Source: an uncultured Clostridia bacterium
GTDB lineage: Bacteria > Bacillota > Clostridia > Christensenellales > UBA1242
DNA: 48,959 bases
Assembly: GCA_930990975.1 (NCBI GenBank)
Contig: CAKNRR010000010.1
Span: 1-48,959, forward strand
Direction: 5' to 3'
Below, piece by piece: positions 35,356-43,509 of this stretch. A program made the translations under genes and the position numbers. Positions within the stretch are counted from its first letter, which is position 1; each line of letters begins with the position of its first letter. Below the pieces are notes generated by a model. The model was not told the origin of the DNA, made no database searches, and saw only the letters and a program-made list of their open reading frames with translations.

Positions 35356-35733
35356 ATGGCAAGAATAGCTGGTGTAGATTTACCCAGAGAAAAAAGATTA
35401 GAGCTCGGGCTTACTTATATTTATGGTATAGGTAGGGATACATCTAATAAAATTTGTGAAGCAACAGGTGTAAGTGCAGATATTCGTGTAAAAGACCTCA
35501 CTGATGACCAAGTTGCAAAACTTCGTAATTATATCGAACATAACCTCATCGTTGAAGGTGAGCTTCGTAAAAAAGTCGACATGGACATAAAGAAACTTAG
35601 CGAGATAGGTTGCTATCGTGGCGTACGCCATAGAAAAGGACTTCCTGTTAGAGGACAAAATACTCGTAACAATGCAAGAACTAGAAAAGGACCTAAGAAG
35701 GTTATCGCTGGTAGTTCTAAGAAGGGTAAATAG
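35356..35733 (+). CDS. rpsM: 30S ribosomal protein S13
   Basis: 125 residues. [20 protein letters not shown] and the basic tail [20 protein letters not shown] are standard. It forms bridges with 50S and touches the P-site tRNA. Confidence 0.97.
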   Translation: MARIAGVDLPREKRLELGLTYIYGIGRDTSNKICEATGVSADIRVKDLTDDQVAKLRNYIEHNLIVEGELRKKVDMDIKKLSEIGCYRGVRHRKGLPVRGQNTRNNARTRKGPKKVIAGSSKKGK

Positions 35734-35743
35734 GAGGTAAGAT

Positions 35744-36148
35744 ATGGCAACAAAAAATACAACAACTGCTAAGAAAACAACAAAGAAAAGAGTAAGCAGA
35801 AATATCTCTGCTGGACAAGTTCATATTAAAACTTCTTTTAACAATACCATTGTAACATTCACTGATTGTGATGGTAATGTTTTATCTTGGTGCAGCTCAG
35901 GAAAACTTGGACTTAAAGGTTCAAAGAAAAGCACACCATTTGCTGCTCAATCATGCGTAGAAGATGCTGCAAAAGTCGCAAAAGAACATGGAATTAAAAC
36001 AGTAGAAGTATTTGTTAAAGGACCAGGAAGCGGCAGAGAACTCGCTATCCGTTCACTTCAAAACTGCGAACTTAATGTAACCATGATAAAGGATGTTTCT
36101 CCAATCGCTCACAACGGTTGCAGACCTCCTAAAACAAGAAGAGTATAA
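35744..36148 (+). CDS. rpsK: 30S ribosomal protein S11
   Basis: 134 residues. [19 protein letters not shown] and the ending [15 protein letters not shown] are diagnostic. The N terminus has a short threonine-lysine stretch ([12 protein letters not shown]). It forms the platform near the E-site. Confidence 0.97.
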   Translation: MATKNTTTAKKTTKKRVSRNISAGQVHIKTSFNNTIVTFTDCDGNVLSWCSSGKLGLKGSKKSTPFAAQSCVEDAAKVAKEHGIKTVEVFVKGPGSGRELAIRSLQNCELNVTMIKDVSPIAHNGCRPPKTRRV

Positions 36149-36162
36149 AAGGAGATAACAAA

Positions 36163-36789
36163 ATGGCAAGAACTATAGAACCTGATTGTCGTCAATGCAG
36201 ACGCGAAGGATGCAAACTCTTCCTAAAAGGTGAAAGGTGCACAACAAAGAAATGTGCTATGGAAAGAAGACCTGTTATCCCTGGACAACATGGAAATTCT
36301 AAGAGAAGAGTTGCTTTTTCAGAATACGGCACTCAACTTCGTGAAAAACAAAAAGTAAAAAGAATGTATGGAATTCTTGAAAAACAATTTAGAGAATACT
36401 ATGAAAAAGCTGTTAAAATGCAAGGTGCTACTGGTGAAGTTATGATGACATTGATTGAAAGAAGACTTGACAATGTTGTATACAGAATGGGCATTGGTGC
36501 AAGCCGTAAACAAAGTCGTCAAATAGTAAACCATGGACTTATTACAGTAAACGGAAAGAGAGTAAACATTCCTTCTTATCAAGTAAAAGCTGGGGATGTT
36601 ATAGCTGTTAAAGAAAACAAACAAGACAATGTTAATTTCAAGGAACTTAGAGGCGCTAAAATCGTAATGCCAAAATGGCTTGAATTTGATACGGTCGCTC
36701 TCACTGGGAAAATCTTATCTCTTCCTAGCAGAGAAGATATCGACTCCGATATCAAAGAACAACTTATCGTTGAATTCTATTCAAGATAG
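36163..36789 (+). CDS. rpsD: 30S ribosomal protein S4
   Basis: 208 residues. Five cysteines in CRQCRREGCKLF and CTTKKC point to the zinc-binding C+ form. The S4 RNA-binding domain (RRLDNVVYRMGIGASRKQSR then VNHGLITVNGKRVNIPS) is complete. S4 starts 30S assembly and represses the alpha operon in other bacteria. Confidence 0.97.
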   Translation: MARTIEPDCRQCRREGCKLFLKGERCTTKKCAMERRPVIPGQHGNSKRRVAFSEYGTQLREKQKVKRMYGILEKQFREYYEKAVKMQGATGEVMMTLIERRLDNVVYRMGIGASRKQSRQIVNHGLITVNGKRVNIPSYQVKAGDVIAVKENKQDNVNFKELRGAKIVMPKWLEFDTVALTGKILSLPSREDIDSDIKEQLIVEFYSR

Positions 36790-36810
36790 TATAACGGAGG
36801 GTATAAAATT

Positions 36811-37761
36811 ATGGAAATGGAAAGACCTAGAATTACTTGTGAAGAAACTGACAATGGAGCATTTGCAAGATTTGTTGTTGAACCACTTGAAAAAGGTTAT
36901 GGTATAACACTTGGAAATGCAATGAGAAGAACTCTTCTCTCAGCTCTTCCAGGTTCTGCAGCAATCGCAGTAAGAATTGCAGGTGTTGCTCACGAGTTCT
37001 CTACAATCAGAGGTGTAACTGAAGATGTAGTAGATATTATTCTAAATTTAAAGAACTTATATGTGAAATGCAAGGATCAAAGCAGAGACTTTATAACTTA
37101 TCTTCATATAAGAAAAACAGGAGCTGGAGAAGTTACTGCTAGAGATTTTGAAGATAACAGCGATGTTGAAATTTTAAATCCTGATTTGCATATCTGCACT
37201 ATGGATGATGGTGCTGTGCTTGATATGGATTTGATGATCGGAAATGGCAGAGGATATGTTCCAAACAATATCAACAAAGAAAAATTTGAAGATATTGATT
37301 ATATAGCAATGGATTCAATATTCTCACCTGTAAAGAAAGTAAATTTCAATGTTGAAAGCACTCGTGTTGGACAAAGCGTAAATTTTGATAAACTTACTTT
37401 AGAAGTTGAAACAAACGGAACAACTTCAGCTAGAGAAATTGTTTCACTTTCTGGAAAGATTATAATGGAACACATCAATCTATTTGTTGAACTTTGTTCT
37501 CAAATAGCCAACACAGATATCTTGGTTTCTCGTGAAGAAGATAAACAAGTTAAAATTTTGGAACTTCCTATTGAAGAAATGGATCTTTCTGTTCGTTCAT
37601 ATAACTGCTTAAAGAGAGCAGGAATCAATACAGTCGAAGACCTTATCAAAAAGTCAAGAGGAGATATGCTTAAAGTTAAGAATTTAGGTATCAAATCTAT
37701 TGATGAGGTTATTGCAAAACTTGAAAGTTATGGACTTTCACTTCGCAAGGACGAAGACTAA
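36811..37761 (+). CDS. rpoA: RNA polymerase alpha subunit
   Basis: 316 residues. The N-terminal dimerisation domain includes GYGITLGNAMRRTLLSALPG and the C-terminal domain (about 250-316) DLSVRSYNCLKRAGINTVED, which touches UP elements and activators. Start ATG 36811 follows GGAGGG. Placed between S4 and L17 as usual. Confidence 0.98.
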   Translation: MEMERPRITCEETDNGAFARFVVEPLEKGYGITLGNAMRRTLLSALPGSAAIAVRIAGVAHEFSTIRGVTEDVVDIILNLKNLYVKCKDQSRDFITYLHIRKTGAGEVTARDFEDNSDVEILNPDLHICTMDDGAVLDMDLMIGNGRGYVPNNINKEKFEDIDYIAMDSIFSPVKKVNFNVESTRVGQSVNFDKLTLEVETNGTTSAREIVSLSGKIIMEHINLFVELCSQIANTDILVSREEDKQVKILELPIEEMDLSVRSYNCLKRAGINTVEDLIKKSRGDMLKVKNLGIKSIDEVIAKLESYGLSLRKDED

Positions 37762-37782
37762 ACTTTATAAAGGAGAAAAATA

Positions 37783-38292
37783 ATGGCTAATGCAAAATTA
37801 GGTAGACCAAGTAAAGAAAAAAATTCTATGTTACGCGGACTTGTTTCAGACCTTCTTTGGTTTGGTAAAGTTGAAACTACACTTGCTAAGGCTAAGTCAG
37901 TTAGAAGTCAGGCAGAAAAGATTATAACTCTTGCAATCAATTCATATGAAGACATTGTTAAAGTTTCAAAAGAAATTAAAGATGAAAAGGGTGTAAAAGT
38001 TAAGAAAACTGTTTCTAATGATGGACCTAAGAAATTGCAAGCTCGTAGAAAGATGATGGCTTATTTGATGGATAGACAAGAACAAAGAAAGCCAAAAGAA
38101 TCTGTTGAAGCTTTTGAAGCAAGAACAAACGGAATCAACCACCCACTTCTTGAAAAGATTTTCAATGTTTATGCACCAAAATATGCAGCAAGAATCAAAG
38201 AAGTTGGACAAGGTGGTGGATACACTAGAATCATCAAAATGGGTCAAAGAAGAGGCGATAGCGCTGAAATGGCAATCGTTGAGTTAATATAA
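37783..38292 (+). CDS. rplQ: 50S ribosomal protein L17 with a long internal insertion
   Basis: 169 residues, against about 115-130 in most bacteria. MANAKLGRPSKEKNSMLRGL and the end GGGYTRIIKMGQRRGDSAEM are normal. Between residues about 62 and 120 there is an extra charged helical segment (KEIKDEKGVKVKK, MDRQEQRKPKESVEAFEA). The insertion lies where the short family has a loop exposed on the 50S surface. Last gene of the cluster. Confidence 0.96.
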   Translation: MANAKLGRPSKEKNSMLRGLVSDLLWFGKVETTLAKAKSVRSQAEKIITLAINSYEDIVKVSKEIKDEKGVKVKKTVSNDGPKKLQARRKMMAYLMDRQEQRKPKESVEAFEARTNGINHPLLEKIFNVYAPKYAARIKEVGQGGGYTRIIKMGQRRGDSAEMAIVELI

Positions 38293-38301
38293 TAAAAAAT
38301 T

Positions 38302-38357
38302 AAAAATCGTTACTATGATGTGGTTATATGACTTATCATTATGTAACGATTTTTTTT
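38302..38357 (+). terminator. Terminator of the ribosomal cluster
   Basis: AAAAATCGTTAC (38302-38313) pairs with GTAACGATTTTT (38343-38354), followed by more T. Confidence 0.85.
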
Positions 38358-38507
38358 AGTTATTTATTTTTTTATTTAATTAAATAGACAACCCAAATTT
38401 AACAAGATAGATGATATTATTGATATGTTAAACTTATCTCTTGAATCCTCTATTTCCTCCTTAGATAACATAAAATAATGTGTTTAATGAAAAATTCTCA
38501 AAAACAC

Positions 38508-38535
38508 TTGACAAAAATCGGGGGGGGGATAATAA
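38508..38535 (+). promoter_or_regulatory. Promoter with poly-G spacer, likely phase-variable
   Basis: TTGACA (38508-38513), then AAAATC and nine G (38520-38528), then ATAATA. With GATAAT (38528-38533) as -10 the spacer is 14 bases; with TAATAA (38530-38535) it is 16. Tract length therefore sets spacing. The AGGAGG (38540-38545) and ATG 38552 follow. A G9 run is very unlikely by chance in this AT-rich genome. Confidence 0.7.
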
Positions 38536-38551
38536 GAGTAGGAGGTTAAAT

Positions 38552-39211
38552 ATGGAAAAATTAAACTATAAGAAGGCTTTTGTGGGGTTGATATTTTCTA
38601 TTTTTATTTTATTCTTTGTATTTATAAACAACATCAAAGTTTTTACATCCTTACCAGATGAATTGAAATTTACTGAATTGTCTTATTGCCTATATATATT
38701 TTTGTTTGTGTCGATTTGCGCTGGTGCATGTTTTCAGTTTATCACAATTACATATACTTTGAAAGTCGAAAGATATTCAACGAAGATGTTATTATTTATA
38801 ATTTCATTAGTTTTTGATTTATTGGTGATTCTATTGTTGTTTTTTATTGCGTATTTTGCTCAAGTTGAAGCTAAAGATCCAGATAATATTGAAAATATAG
38901 ATGAAATTGTTTCAGGAGTGCTTAATTTATCTTTTAGTGAATTAAATTTGACATTATTTATCCCTCTATTAACATTGTTTTCAGCTATTATAGGTTTTGA
39001 TATTTATGAATTAAAAGTAAAAATGATTAATGAACAAATCGCTCAAGAAAATATTGATGGATATAATAATGTGCTAACAAAGGAAAAATTTGAAGAAAAA
39101 ATTGCTGAATTGACAGAATTATATGAACAAAAAGTAATAGATGAAGCAAAATACAACAAATTAAAAGAAGATATAACAGATAAATACATAAAGTCAAAGA
39201 TGCAAATATAG
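38552..39211 (+). CDS. Four-helix membrane protein with C-terminal SHOCT-like domain
   Basis: 219 residues from ATG 38552, after AGGAGG; the longer frame from 38480 crosses the promoter and poly-G tract and is rejected. Four hydrophobic segments at about 10-30, 45-68, 80-105 and 125-150 are followed by the cytoplasmic TKEKFEEKIAELTELYEQKV then IDEAKYNKLKEDI, a short helical SHOCT-type tail. Two paralogues lie at 40617 and 41173. Function is unknown; SHOCT tails are thought to mediate oligomers. Its promoter may be switched by slippage in the G9 tract. Confidence 0.7.
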   Translation: MEKLNYKKAFVGLIFSIFILFFVFINNIKVFTSLPDELKFTELSYCLYIFLFVSICAGACFQFITITYTLKVERYSTKMLLFIISLVFDLLVILLLFFIAYFAQVEAKDPDNIENIDEIVSGVLNLSFSELNLTLFIPLLTLFSAIIGFDIYELKVKMINEQIAQENIDGYNNVLTKEKFEEKIAELTELYEQKVIDEAKYNKLKEDITDKYIKSKMQI

Positions 39212-39556
39212 ATAAATGACTTTATTTAAGATAGAAAAGGTATATACATCAATAGATTTAGTTTGCTAAAGAAGTCCATCGTTATATTGTTATCTAAACA
39301 ATTTCTTTTCTTTGTCATAAAGTGCGCCTCATTAAGTGTTTAACTTTTGGGCGTATTTTTATTTAAGTTTTTTTATTTTATATATCAAATAATAAAAATA
39401 GTTATTTTTTAATTTTTGTTTAATTATTTTATTAATTATTTATTAATTTTTTATTTAATTATTTTTTTAATATTTTTTTATTTTTAATATTTTATTTTTT
39501 ATCAATATGTGTCTTATTTATTAAATCTTATAATTAAGCAATCTCTAAGCTCTTGT
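39212..39556. other. Non-coding gap with extreme AT tract
   Basis: A terminator-like hairpin, CGCCT (39325-39329) with GGGCG (39349-39353) and T run to 39360. From about 39363 to 39520 the sequence is nearly pure A and T, dominated by T runs. No gene seen. Confidence 0.6.
39325..39360 (+). terminator. Terminator after the first SHOCT-type gene
   Basis: Outer CGCCT/GGGCG with inner AAGT/ACTT, followed by TATTTTTATTT. Moderately stable. Confidence 0.55.
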
Positions 39557-39585
39557 TTGACAAAAAATTCTTAATTATGTATAAT
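39557..39585 (+). promoter_or_regulatory. Promoter of the Nudix-dtd operon
   Basis: TTGACA (39557-39562), 17 bases, TATAAT (39580-39585), full consensus. Leader is only about a dozen bases and contains AGGGGG. Confidence 0.85.
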
Positions 39586-39603
39586 GTGGCTTTAGGGGGT
39601 TGC

Positions 39604-40107
39604 ATGGATATAAGGTTGTTTGACGAGGAATTGAATACAAAGTTTAAATTTAGAGTTAACGGTATACTTATAGTTGATGACAAATTATTGACGCTTGAGA
39701 TGAATAATATGTGTTATAGATGCTTTCCTGGTGGGCATGTAATGGTTGGGGAAAGCACTGAAGAGGCTATCAAAAGAGAATTTTATGAAGAAACTGGAAT
39801 AAAGGTTGACGAAGTTAAACTTATGACAATTTTGCAAAATTTCTTTCCAGGCTATGATGCAAACTATCATGAACTTAGTTTTTATTACATAGTAAAATCT
39901 AATCATATCCCAGAAGAGAAACTAAAAGATTTTAAATTGGTAGAGCATGACCATGACCATATTATGAATATGGATTATAAATGGTTGAAAATAGGCGACC
40001 TTAATGAAATTATTTTAAAACCTGATATTATAAAAGATATTTTGATAAAAAGAGATTTTGAATTTAAACATTTGATTAATAGAGAAAAAGATGGAGAAGA
40101 ATTATGA
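39604..40107 (+). CDS. Nudix hydrolase
   Basis: 167 residues from ATG 39604; the frame open from 39553 overlaps the promoter and is rejected. The Nudix box G(x5)E(x7)REUxEExGU is present as GHVMVGESTEEAIKREFYEE followed by TGI. The family hydrolyses nucleoside diphosphates linked to another group; substrate here unknown. DHDHIMNMDYKWL near the C terminus resembles the 8-oxo-dGTPase/NUDT-like end. The TGA stop overlaps the dtd ATG (ATGA), one of only two TGA stops in the window. Confidence 0.85.
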   Translation: MDIRLFDEELNTKFKFRVNGILIVDDKLLTLEMNNMCYRCFPGGHVMVGESTEEAIKREFYEETGIKVDEVKLMTILQNFFPGYDANYHELSFYYIVKSNHIPEEKLKDFKLVEHDHDHIMNMDYKWLKIGDLNEIILKPDIIKDILIKRDFEFKHLINREKDGEEL

Positions 40108-40553
40108 AAGCAGTAGTACAAAGAGTTTTAAGTGCAAATTTGAAAGTTGATGGTGAGCTTATATCTGAAATAGGGAAAGGGCTTGTTGTGTTTTTGGGCA
40201 TTGGTCAAGGTGATGATGAAAAGGCTCTTGAAAAATTGGGACAGAAGATTGCTAAATTGAGGATTTTTGAAGATGAACAAGGGAAAATGAATTTATCAAT
40301 AAAGGATATATCTGGCGAAATTTTGCTTGTCAGCCAATTTACATTGTATGCAGATTGCAAGCATGGCAATAGACCAAGTTTTATCACAGCCGAAAAACCA
40401 GAGAAAGCCAATAAACTTTATCAAGATATGAAAACCTTGCTTGAGAAAGAAGATATTTCAGTCAAAATGGGAGTTTTTGGTGCAGATATGAAGATAGATG
40501 CTTTAAATGATGGCCCAGTGACCATTATATTGAATAGTGATGAGTTAAAATAG
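40104..40553 (+). CDS. dtd: D-aminoacyl-tRNA deacylase
   Basis: 149 residues. MKAVVQRVLSANLKVDGELI, the catalytic SQFTLYADCKHGNRPSF and the C-terminal NDGPVT (usually GPVT cis motif partner) are conserved. It removes D-amino acids from tRNA and so protects translation. Coupled to the Nudix gene through ATGA; both may serve as housekeeping enzymes that remove damaged molecules. Confidence 0.97.
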   Translation: MKAVVQRVLSANLKVDGELISEIGKGLVVFLGIGQGDDEKALEKLGQKIAKLRIFEDEQGKMNLSIKDISGEILLVSQFTLYADCKHGNRPSFITAEKPEKANKLYQDMKTLLEKEDISVKMGVFGADMKIDALNDGPVTIILNSDELK

Positions 40554-40561
40554 CATTTTAT

Positions 40562-40590
40562 TTGACATTATTATTAAAAGTTTATATAAT
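40562..40590 (+). promoter_or_regulatory. Consensus promoter of the SHOCT paralogue pair
   Basis: TTGACA (40562-40567), 17 bases, TATAAT (40585-40590). Start site about 20 bases before ATG 40617. Confidence 0.85.
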
Positions 40591-40616
40591 TTTGTGTAAA
40601 AGTGAAGGTATATACT

Positions 40617-41171
40617 ATGAAAAATAAAAATTTTCGTTATTCTGCCATAACAAATATTATTTTTGCTTTAATATCATTGGCAATTTGTATATTTTTGATT
40701 GTTATATCAGTTGAAATGGCAAAACAAACAGAGTTATTAATGGAATATCAAATAATGGTTCCCATAGTGATTTGTTTGATGTTTGTAACAGCGTGTTTGG
40801 CATTTGCTAATGGTCTTACAATTTGTTATGGCTATAAAAAGAGTTTTTCTTTAAATATTTCCAAGCTGGTTTTCTTGCTTTTGACAATAATAGCATTTAC
40901 AGCGTTTGTAACTTATTTTAGCTTTGGAGATTATTATATTTTCTATCTTTTGTTAAGCTTTGCGGATTTTGCATTCAATTGCTATGAATATAAGAAAAAT
41001 AAAAAGGCTGAAGAAGATGTCATTGATTATACTGAATTAGAGAATAAAGTTAAACAATTAAATCAGTTAAGAGATAACAATATAATAGATGAAGAGCAGT
41101 ATCAAAAGTTAAAGACAAATTATACATCAAAATTTTTAAAAGATGAACTTGGAAATAAAAGGAGTAAATGA
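40617..41171 (+). CDS. Four-helix membrane protein with SHOCT-like tail (paralogue 2)
   Basis: 184 residues from ATG 40617, with AAGGT before it; the GTG at 40602 lies on the ribosome site. Four membrane segments (about 12-33, 43-66, 80-101, 104-120) and tail TELENKVKQLNQLRDNNIID then EEQYQKLKTNYTSKFLK. It is clearly related to the genes at 38552 and 41173 in layout and tail. Ends with TGA, two bases before the next start. Function unknown. Confidence 0.7.
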   Translation: MKNKNFRYSAITNIIFALISLAICIFLIVISVEMAKQTELLMEYQIMVPIVICLMFVTACLAFANGLTICYGYKKSFSLNISKLVFLLLTIIAFTAFVTYFSFGDYYIFYLLLSFADFAFNCYEYKKNKKAEEDVIDYTELENKVKQLNQLRDNNIIDEEQYQKLKTNYTSKFLKDELGNKRSK

Positions 41172-41172
41172 A

Positions 41173-41727
41173 ATGGAAGAAAAAAAGACTAATTATAGAT
41201 TTTCATGGATAGCAAATTTTGTTTGTTCCATAGCAATGTTTGCATATTTCGTTATTTTTCTAGTCACAATTATAGAAATGGGCATGATGTCAAACAGACT
41301 TGAAGCTCTATTGATTTTATTATTAATTTTGTTTTTTGGATGTGGTATTGTTTCAATAATAAGTGGGACACTTGCTTTAAAAAATAGTAAAGCTGCGTTC
41401 CCTATGAATATAGCGACATTAATTATTATATATTCAATTATAATAGTTTTCTCTGTATTTATGGGCTTATATGGTGCATTATTAGGTGGATGGTTTGTAT
41501 TTTTCCTTTTTGCAAATTCAATAATTTCATTCATATTGGTGTATGAATTAAATAAAAACAAAAAGACAGTAAAGGAAGATACTGCAAAAGATGGTTATGA
41601 TGAGTTAAATAAGAAAATTGCAAAACTCAATAATTTAAAAGAAAATGGGATTATTGACGAAGTACAATTTGAAGAATTAAAAAAATCATATATATCAAAA
41701 TTTTTGTTAAATGAAACAAAAGATTAA
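41173..41727 (+). CDS. Four-helix membrane protein with SHOCT-like tail (paralogue 3)
   Basis: 184 residues from ATG 41173, eight bases after AAAGGAG inside the previous gene; the frame extends to 41143 without a ribosome site. Segments at about 12-34, 44-65, 78-100, 103-125 and tail NKKIAKLNNLKENGIIDEVQ then FEELKKSYISKFL. Same size as paralogue 2, so a tandem duplication. It is in one operon with it. Confidence 0.7.
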   Translation: MEEKKTNYRFSWIANFVCSIAMFAYFVIFLVTIIEMGMMSNRLEALLILLLILFFGCGIVSIISGTLALKNSKAAFPMNIATLIIIYSIIIVFSVFMGLYGALLGGWFVFFLFANSIISFILVYELNKNKKTVKEDTAKDGYDELNKKIAKLNNLKENGIIDEVQFEELKKSYISKFLLNETKD

Positions 41728-42032
41728 GATTATAGAATATGAAACAATTTTTAAATTATCTTAAATATTGTCTATAAGGGATGAAGGCGAAAGGACATAT
41801 AGGGAATATAATAGTCATAAAATCTTAAAAAATAGAACCATACAAAATCTTGAAAGTGTCAAAATATCATTGTGATGATTATTTAGCTACTTAAAAAGTT
41901 TATATTTTTATAAATTTATAAGCAATGAAACAAAAAATTAAAGTATGACCTATTTTAATTGAGTATAAAATATTAAAAAGGCTTTAGATTTTTGCGTAAT
42001 TTTCATTTTTTCTGAAAATCTTATAAAATCTA
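41728..42032. other. Gap without a gene
   Basis: AT-rich. Contains a purine-rich part (41775-41805) with AAGGGATGAAGGCGAAAGG but no reading frame after it. No stem or known RNA recognised. Confidence 0.5.
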
Positions 42033-42061
42033 TTGACAAATTTTTTAAAATATGCTAATCT
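42033..42061 (+). promoter_or_regulatory. Promoter of tRNA-Ala
   Basis: TTGACA (42033-42038), 17 bases, TAATCT (42056-42061), 24 bases before the tRNA. Confidence 0.8.
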
Positions 42062-42079
42062 TTAAGAGCATTGAAAAAA

Positions 42080-42161
<82 letters not shown>

Positions 42162-42163
42162 AA

Positions 42164-42226
42164 AAATAACCACTATATAAATAAGATTTAAGAAAAATCA
42201 TGTTATATATAGTGGTTATTTTTTTA
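42164..42226 (+). terminator. Terminator of tRNA-Ala
   Basis: AAATAACCACTATATA pairs with TATATAGTGGTTATTT, then T run. Confidence 0.85.
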
Positions 42227-42517
42227 TTTAGGTACATTTTTTGCTAAAATTGAATTAATTAAAACTATTTAGTAGTGATATTTATCTATCATTTGTGTAT
42301 GAATATTGTTCATGAATTTAATAGTAATTCGTAATAATCTTGTTGATTTTATAAATATTAATTATAACAACTATTAAAATAGAAATGGATATGATATAAT
42401 ATATTTACCTTACATTGTATTATATAATAGGTGTCGAAACATTTACCTATTATGATTGTCTAGTAAATTTAATTTTGTTGGTTTAACGAATTTATAATGA
42501 TATTTAGGGAGGTTTAT
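42227..42517. other. AT-rich gap before an unknown gene
   Basis: It contains TATAAT at about 42391-42396 and the inverted repeat described at 42424-42453. No gene or RNA recognised. Confidence 0.5.
42424..42453 (+). promoter_or_regulatory. 9-bp inverted repeat in the leader of an unknown gene
   Basis: ATAATAGGT (42424-42432) and ACCTATTAT (42445-42453), 12-base centre. It lies about 30 bases after a TATAAT and before ATG 42518. It may be an operator or an RNA hairpin; no T run follows. Confidence 0.4.
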
Positions 42518-42859
42518 ATGAGATTATATTATTTTATGGAAGAGGAACATTTGGACGAATATGATAAAATAGCTGAAACCGAAGATAATCCATTAGGTTT
42601 AGAACCCAATGCAAAGGCTACACCAATCGCTATTAGAGATTATTATCAATTTTTAATTTCTATCACTAACCATAATAAAGAAAATCTTGACGAAAAGGTT
42701 GAGGGGTTGATGTATAACAAGGAACTTCTATCAAAAGCCATGATAGAAGCATTTAAAAAGTCAAAATGCTACAAATTAAAATCAGAAGAAGAAAGAAATA
42801 TAATAATAAATTTTATAAAAGGAGATCCTCTTGTTGAAGATCCGTTTATATGGGTTTAA
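42518..42859 (+). CDS. Unknown small protein, 113 residues
   Basis: ATG 42518 follows GGGAGG. MRLYYFMEEEHLDEYDKIAE and an acidic, helical body; no membrane segment, no cysteine-rich site. Two regions recur in style: NPLGLEPNAKATPIAIRDYY and GDPLVEDPFIWV at the end. I do not recognise the family. Its isolated position gives no functional clue. Confidence 0.55.
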   Translation: MRLYYFMEEEHLDEYDKIAETEDNPLGLEPNAKATPIAIRDYYQFLISITNHNKENLDEKVEGLMYNKELLSKAMIEAFKKSKCYKLKSEEERNIIINFIKGDPLVEDPFIWV

Positions 42860-42889
42860 TTTATGTTAAAAACTGAAGTTTAAAATGTT

Positions 42890-42918
42890 TTGACAATATT
42901 TGCAATTTGATGTACAAT
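42890..42918 (+). promoter_or_regulatory. Promoter of the small membrane protein gene
   Basis: TTGACA (42890-42895), 17 bases, TACAAT (42913-42918). Confidence 0.8.
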
Positions 42919-42957
42919 ATTAAAAGAAATAGAATATAACATTAAAAGGAGGTTTTT

Positions 42958-43332
42958 ATGAAAGAAGTTTGGACAAATCGTTGGAAAAAGTTGCTAATTT
43001 GGGTAAGTGGCTATCTTGGAATTATTCCATTTGTTATTGTCGGAGGCTATACTATAGTTAAAAGCAATGATGAAGAGCTTAAGAAGACAACACATAGAGC
43101 ATTTGTTGTTACAATAATTTTTACAATAATTGCTGCTTTCATTGCAATCTATACAGTTTGTATGGGCTTAGCCGATAATGTCAGCTATAAAGCTGAAGAA
43201 GCGATAAAATGGATAAGTGGTCTTACTGTTATTGCAGAATTTATTGTTTATGCAATCTTTGCTATTGTTGATTTTTGTAAAAAAGATGACAAAGTTGAAG
43301 TAATTAAAGAAACAGATGATAAAGAAGATTAA
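42958..43332 (+). CDS. Small membrane protein, three transmembrane segments
   Basis: 124 residues, start after AAGGAGG. Hydrophobic stretches at about 12-35, 47-70 and 82-104; charged tail KKDDKVEVIKETDDKED on one side. Own promoter and terminator. No family named; unrelated in sequence to the SHOCT-type trio. Confidence 0.6.
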   Translation: MKEVWTNRWKKLLIWVSGYLGIIPFVIVGGYTIVKSNDEELKKTTHRAFVVTIIFTIIAAFIAIYTVCMGLADNVSYKAEEAIKWISGLTVIAEFIVYAIFAIVDFCKKDDKVEVIKETDDKED

Positions 43333-43347
43333 TTACCTAAAAATGTT

Positions 43348-43375
43348 AGACTCGCTATAATGCGGGTCTTTTTTA
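43348..43375 (+). terminator. Terminator after the small membrane protein gene
   Basis: AGACTCGC pairs with GCGGGTCT (one G-T) and TTTTTT follows. Confidence 0.85.
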
Positions 43376-43509
43376 TGTGTTTTTGCAAATTTGCTTATTA
43401 TAAATGAATTAAGCAATATTGCTATAATCAAAAATTATTAAAAATTTTTACTTTAACTATTGAAAATATAAAAATATTGTGATATAATAAGACTAATCAT
43501 GGAGGGGTT

